Shown: piece after piece, positions 6,378 through 8,457 of the stretch
How the letters are laid out: each line of letters opens with the position of its first letter
Position numbering within the stretch: position 1 is the first letter of the stretch
NCBI GenBank assembly: GCA_900551975.1
Contig: URYA01000063.1
Location: forward strand, 1 to 8,457
DNA: 8,457 nt
Direction of reading: 5' to 3'
Source of the DNA: an uncultured Collinsella sp.
GTDB taxonomy: Bacteria > Actinomycetota > Coriobacteriia > Coriobacteriales > Coriobacteriaceae
The notes under the pieces: model-generated
Told to the model about the DNA's origin: nothing
Seen by the model: the letters and a program-made list of their open reading frames with translations, nothing else
The model's database searches: none
Made by a program: the position numbers and the translations under genes

Positions 6378-6446
6378 ATGAAAAACACGATGAAGTCTCT
6401 CAACAACTGGTGGTGGCGTGATGCGAATACGATCGGTCGACAGTGA
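6378..6446 (+). CDS. Tryptophan-rich leader peptide (22 residues) of a transcription attenuator
   Basis: Small ORF of 22 codons with AAGGAG (6364-6369) 8 nt before its ATG. The product begins MKNTMKSLNN, has three consecutive Trp (residues 11-13, TGG TGG TGG at 6408-6416) and ends RDANTIGRQ. Trp is the rarest amino acid in most proteins, so three in a row in a 22-residue ORF just upstream of an intrinsic terminator is the classical sign of a Trp attenuator leader. Its translation would sense charged Trp-tRNA: the ribosome pauses at 6408-6416 when it is scarce and runs to the TGA at 6444-6446 when it is plentiful. The peptide itself probably has no enzymatic role. The next genes are an ECF transporter S component and its ATPase, not trp biosynthesis genes. 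Confidence 0.88.
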   Translation: MKNTMKSLNNWWWRDANTIGRQ

Positions 6447-6502
6447 GTCCCTCACGCCTGTTTTTGCGCTCTAGGTGATTGGAAGGCCTCCGGTTTCGAC
6501 CG
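6415..6502 (+). promoter_or_regulatory. Alternative pairing segments of the Trp attenuator
   Basis: Two mutually informative pairings are visible. GGCGTGA (6415-6421, overlapping the last Trp and the Arg codon) is complementary to TCACGCC (6452-6458), like the 1:2 pairing of a classical attenuator. CGGTCGA (6434-6440) is complementary to TCGACCG (6496-6502), which is the loop and 3' arm of the terminator, and so would act as antiterminator. A ribosome stalled on the Trp codons would cover 6415-6421 but leave 6434-6440 free. A ribosome at the stop codon would cover 6434-6440. A small local hairpin, GTGAG (6443-6447) with CTCAC (6451-6455), competes at the stop codon. The pairings are read directly; the switching mechanism is inferred. 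Confidence 0.6.
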
Positions 6503-6513
6503 GGGGCCTTTTT
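6483..6513 (+). terminator. Attenuator terminator ahead of the ECF S-component gene
   Basis: AAGGCCTCCGGT (6483-6494) pairs with ACCGGGGGCCTT (6499-6510). This is a 12-bp stem with one G-U wobble, closed by a UUCG loop (6495-6498), and a run of five T (6509-6513) begins at the stem base. It lies 37 nt after the leader stop and 78 nt before the S-component ATG, exactly between leader and structural genes, so it should control read-through into the transporter operon. Confidence 0.92.
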
Positions 6514-6590
6514 CTATCTCGAGCCTGATCGCATTCGCATCACGCGCCTTCGCTTTTCTCTTGCACTCCCCTTCCGAAAGGATTTTCACC

Positions 6591-7163
6591 ATGTCTCAGA
6601 ACACCACCGCCACCCAGCCCCGCACCGTCCAGACCGCCGACCGCGGCAAACTCGACGTCCGCGCTCTCGTCCTGCTCGCCATCCTGCTCGCTGCAGGCTT
6701 CATCCTCAACTTCACCGTCGGCAAGGCCATCTCGGGCATCTCGGGCGGCATGATCAGCCCCGAGTTCATCATCTCGGCCTTCTGCCTCACCATCCTGGTC
6801 GTTCGCCCCAACATCGGCCAGGCGCTCGTCATTGGCCTCATCTCGGCTGCCGTGATCCAGATCACCACTACTTCGCCGTTCGTTGATTTTGCCGCTGAGG
6901 GCATCGCCGCCATACTCATGGCCGGCATCGTCAACGCCGCCGGCAAGAACGGTCAGGTCAAGCCCGCGATTGCCATTGTCGCAACTTTCCTGACCACCTT
7001 TGTCTCCGGCGTCATCTTCATGGTCATCAAGATGGCAATGCTCGGCGTGGTCGGCGAGCTCGCCGCCGCCATGTTGCCCGTCGTCGCCATGACCGCCGTC
7101 TTTAACGCCATTCTGGTCGGCGCCCTCTACCTGCCTATCCAGAAGGCCCTGAAGCTCAACTAA
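6591..7163 (+). CDS. trpP: ECF transporter S component, probably tryptophan-specific (TrpP-like)
   Basis: 190-residue, very hydrophobic protein with a polar N-terminus (about 1-22) and five or six membrane helices, the size and make-up of an ECF S component, the subunit that binds the substrate in the membrane. From memory it follows Bacillus TrpP: a Gly-Gly-Met block (52-54) before the second helix, ALVIGLISAAVIQITTTSPF (TTT at 92-94) like TrpP's VLVIGIVTGIISALTTxFP, a T-x-x-SG-x-x-F block, and a C-terminal LPVVAMTAVFNAI. The three-Trp attenuator upstream independently points to tryptophan. The ATG at 6591 is chosen because GAAAGGA lies 8 nt before it; a TTG 10 codons upstream in frame has no ribosome binding site. 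A tandem ECF ATPase follows after 106 nt. The symbol rests on resemblance plus regulation; another aromatic or Trp-derived substrate is possible. Confidence 0.8.
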   Translation: MSQNTTATQPRTVQTADRGKLDVRALVLLAILLAAGFILNFTVGKAISGISGGMISPEFIISAFCLTILVVRPNIGQALVIGLISAAVIQITTTSPFVDFAAEGIAAILMAGIVNAAGKNGQVKPAIAIVATFLTTFVSGVIFMVIKMAMLGVVGELAAAMLPVVAMTAVFNAILVGALYLPIQKALKLN

Positions 7164-7191
7164 CCCACAGTGCCCCATCGGTAAAGACTGT

Positions 7192-7251
7192 CCCAAACGA
7201 CTAGCTTTTGGGGACGTTCTTAAACGACTAGTCATGTAAGAACATCCCCAA
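7192..7251. repeat. Palindromic REP-like element between the S-component and ATPase genes
   Basis: TTGGGGACGTTCTTA (7208-7222) pairs with TAAGAACATCCCCAA (7237-7251), 15 bp with one mismatch, around a loop holding the 8-bp palindrome GACTAGTC (7226-7233). The 10-mer AAACGACTAG occurs twice 27 nt apart (7195-7204 and 7222-7231). CCCAAA (7192-7197) can pair instead with TTTGGG (7207-7212), so two hairpins compete. There is no T tract, so a simple terminator is unlikely. The composite structure and its place in an intergenic gap resemble dispersed REP/MITE elements. In the mRNA it could protect the upstream segment or set the ratio of S component to ATPase. Confidence 0.65.
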
Positions 7252-7269
7252 TGACTATGAAAGGTATCC

Positions 7270-8457
7270 ATGGAAACGATCATCAACGTCGACGATGTCT
7301 CGTTCTCCTATGGCACGCAAGCCGAGCAGGCGCTCAGCCACGTTTCGCTCAGCGTGAACAAGGGAGATTTCATCGGCATCATCGGGCCCTCGGGCGCCGG
7401 TAAGTCCACACTTGCCGCCTGTCTGTCGGGCGCCGTACCTCACCACTACACCGGCGCCTTTTATGGCTCCGTGTTAGTTGACGGCCACGACACCTGCGAG
7501 GTCTCGCTGACCGACGTGTCGCAAATCGTCGGCAGTGTGCTGCAGGATATCGACACGCAGATGGTCGCCTCGGTCGTCGAGGACGAGATGCTCTTTGGCC
7601 TCGAGAACTTTGGCGTTCCCCACGACCAGATCGAGCGGCGCGTGAGCGAAACGCTCGAGACCGTCGGCATCAGCGACCTGCGCGACCGCGAAATCGCCAC
7701 CCTCTCGGGCGGACAGAAGCAAAAGGTAGCCATCGCCGCCATCCTCGCCATGCGTCCGCGCGTCTTGGTTCTCGACGAGCCCACCGCGGCACTCGACCCC
7801 GCTAGCTCCACGTTGGTCTTCGAGACGCTGCGTGAGGCAAACCGCGCACTTGGAATCACCATCGTCGTCGTTGAACAAAAAGTCGCCCTGCTCTCGGAGT
7901 ACTGCAACCGCGTGCTCGTGCTCAACCATGGCGAAATCGCGCTGCAGGGCGAGCCACACGAGGTCTTCGCGCATACCGACGAGCTCCGTGCCATCGGCGT
8001 CGACTGCCCTCGCGTCACGCGTATCTTCAATAGCCTCCAAACCGATGGCCTGGTAAGCGGTACCCCCTGCTTGGATGTCGATGAGGCTGAGCGCCTGATT
8101 TCGGGCATCGTCGACCCCGCACACGCGGCCATCGAAGCCCAGGCACCCGCCGGTTCCCCGCATGCACCGTCGTTGCGCCCTCATGCCAAGGACGCCGAAC
8201 CCGTACTCACCTTCGACCATGTTGAGTTTGCCTACCCCAATGGCGGCGCCGCCGTACACGACCTTAGCCTGACGCTCTATCCTGGCGAGCTCGTGGGCAT
8301 CGTCGGCCAAAACGGCGCCGGCAAGACCACGCTCACCAAGCTGCTCACGGGCCTGCTTAAGCCCGCCTCGGGCAGCGTGCGCGTCACGGGACTGGATACC
8401 GCAGCCGTTCCCACGAGCCGTATCGCCCGCGAAGGCGCCACCCCCTTCCAAAACCCC
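7270..8457 (+). CDS. Tandem ECF/ABC transporter ATPase (two ATP-binding domains), cut at right edge
   Basis: 396 codons are present without a stop and the gene continues past the window. Domain 1 has Walker A GPSGAGKST (39-47), Q-loop VLQD (Q92), signature LSGGQ (145-149), Walker B VLVLDEPT (165-172) and D-loop ALDP. A linker of about 70 residues, rich in Ala, Pro and His, leads to domain 2: VLTFDHVEFAYPNGG, Walker A GQNGAGKTT (346-354), and a Q-loop candidate FQNP at the cut end. DEDE/ELFGLEN-like spacing after the Q-loop (VVEDEMLFGLENFGV) is typical of ECF-type ATPases (CbiO/EcfA). The fused pair would power the S component, with a transmembrane EcfT expected downstream outside the window. 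The ATG at 7270 has GAAAGG 5 nt upstream. At the H-loop of domain 1 the sequence is VVVEQK, so Gln203 replaces the usual His. Confidence 0.92.
   Translation, partial: METIINVDDVSFSYGTQAEQALSHVSLSVNKGDFIGIIGPSGAGKSTLAACLSGAVPHHYTGAFYGSVLVDGHDTCEVSLTDVSQIVGSVLQDIDTQMVASVVEDEMLFGLENFGVPHDQIERRVSETLETVGISDLRDREIATLSGGQKQKVAIAAILAMRPRVLVLDEPTAALDPASSTLVFETLREANRALGITIVVVEQKVALLSEYCNRVLVLNHGEIALQGEPHEVFAHTDELRAIGVDCPRVTRIFNSLQTDGLVSGTPCLDVDEAERLISGIVDPAHAAIEAQAPAGSPHAPSLRPHAKDAEPVLTFDHVEFAYPNGGAAVHDLSLTLYPGELVGIVGQNGAGKTTLTKLLTGLLKPASGSVRVTGLDTAAVPTSRIAREGATPFQNP

Noticed and set aside
6561..6590. TTG start 10 codons upstream for the S component
   Set aside because: No Shine-Dalgarno precedes it, whereas GAAAGGA stands at the right distance before the ATG at 6591.
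6540..7286. 248-codon minus-strand open frame opposite the S component
   Set aside because: Asp/Gly/Glu-rich antisense of a hydrophobic membrane protein; there is no ribosome binding site or family match.
7474..8451. Long open frame (325 codons) on the minus strand opposite the ATPase gene
   Set aside because: It is the antisense shadow of a high-G+C gene. The sense strand has all ABC ATPase motifs, while the antisense product has low-complexity Asp/Gly/Arg-rich sequence and no recognisable family.

Overview
The window is G+C-rich (third codon positions mostly G or C). It has Gram-positive surface features: a sortase-anchored peptidase and strong AGGAGG-type ribosome binding sites. Gene content and codon style suggest a high-G+C Gram-positive of the Coriobacteriia, most like Collinsella. 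That placement rests on recalled family resemblance, not on a search.

Layout. The left third (1-2798) is on the minus strand, read right to left: ribonuclease D (rnd), a membrane zinc metallopeptidase of the YugP type, a strong hairpin, then the start of the exonuclease VII large subunit (xseA), cut by the left edge. A short divergent intergenic region at about 2800-2896 separates these from plus-strand genes. The first plus-strand gene is a diacylglycerol/sphingosine-kinase-like lipid kinase. It is followed 9 nt later by a 30-residue one-helix membrane protein (3824-3916) with a perfect Shine-Dalgarno, and both end at a textbook intrinsic terminator. A 229-nt A+T-richer intergenic stretch leads to a 655-residue secreted, LPXTG-anchored C69 dipeptidase.

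The most interesting part is 6300-8457. It starts with a promoter-like TATAGT and a 22-codon leader ORF with three consecutive Trp codons. An intrinsic terminator with a UUCG loop and a U5 tract follows. Next come an ECF-transporter S component resembling TrpP and a tandem ECF ATPase (two ATP-binding domains in one chain) that runs off the right edge. This looks like a tryptophan-attenuated, dedicated ECF tryptophan uptake operon. Short complementary segments in the leader fit a ribosome-stalling switch: when Trp-tRNA is scarce, an alternative pairing would block the terminator and transporter expression would rise. A palindromic, REP-like element lies between the S-component and ATPase genes.

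The C69 peptidase would release dipeptides and amino acids at the surface, and the next operon would import an amino acid. Their adjacency may be chance, because a terminator and a new promoter separate them.
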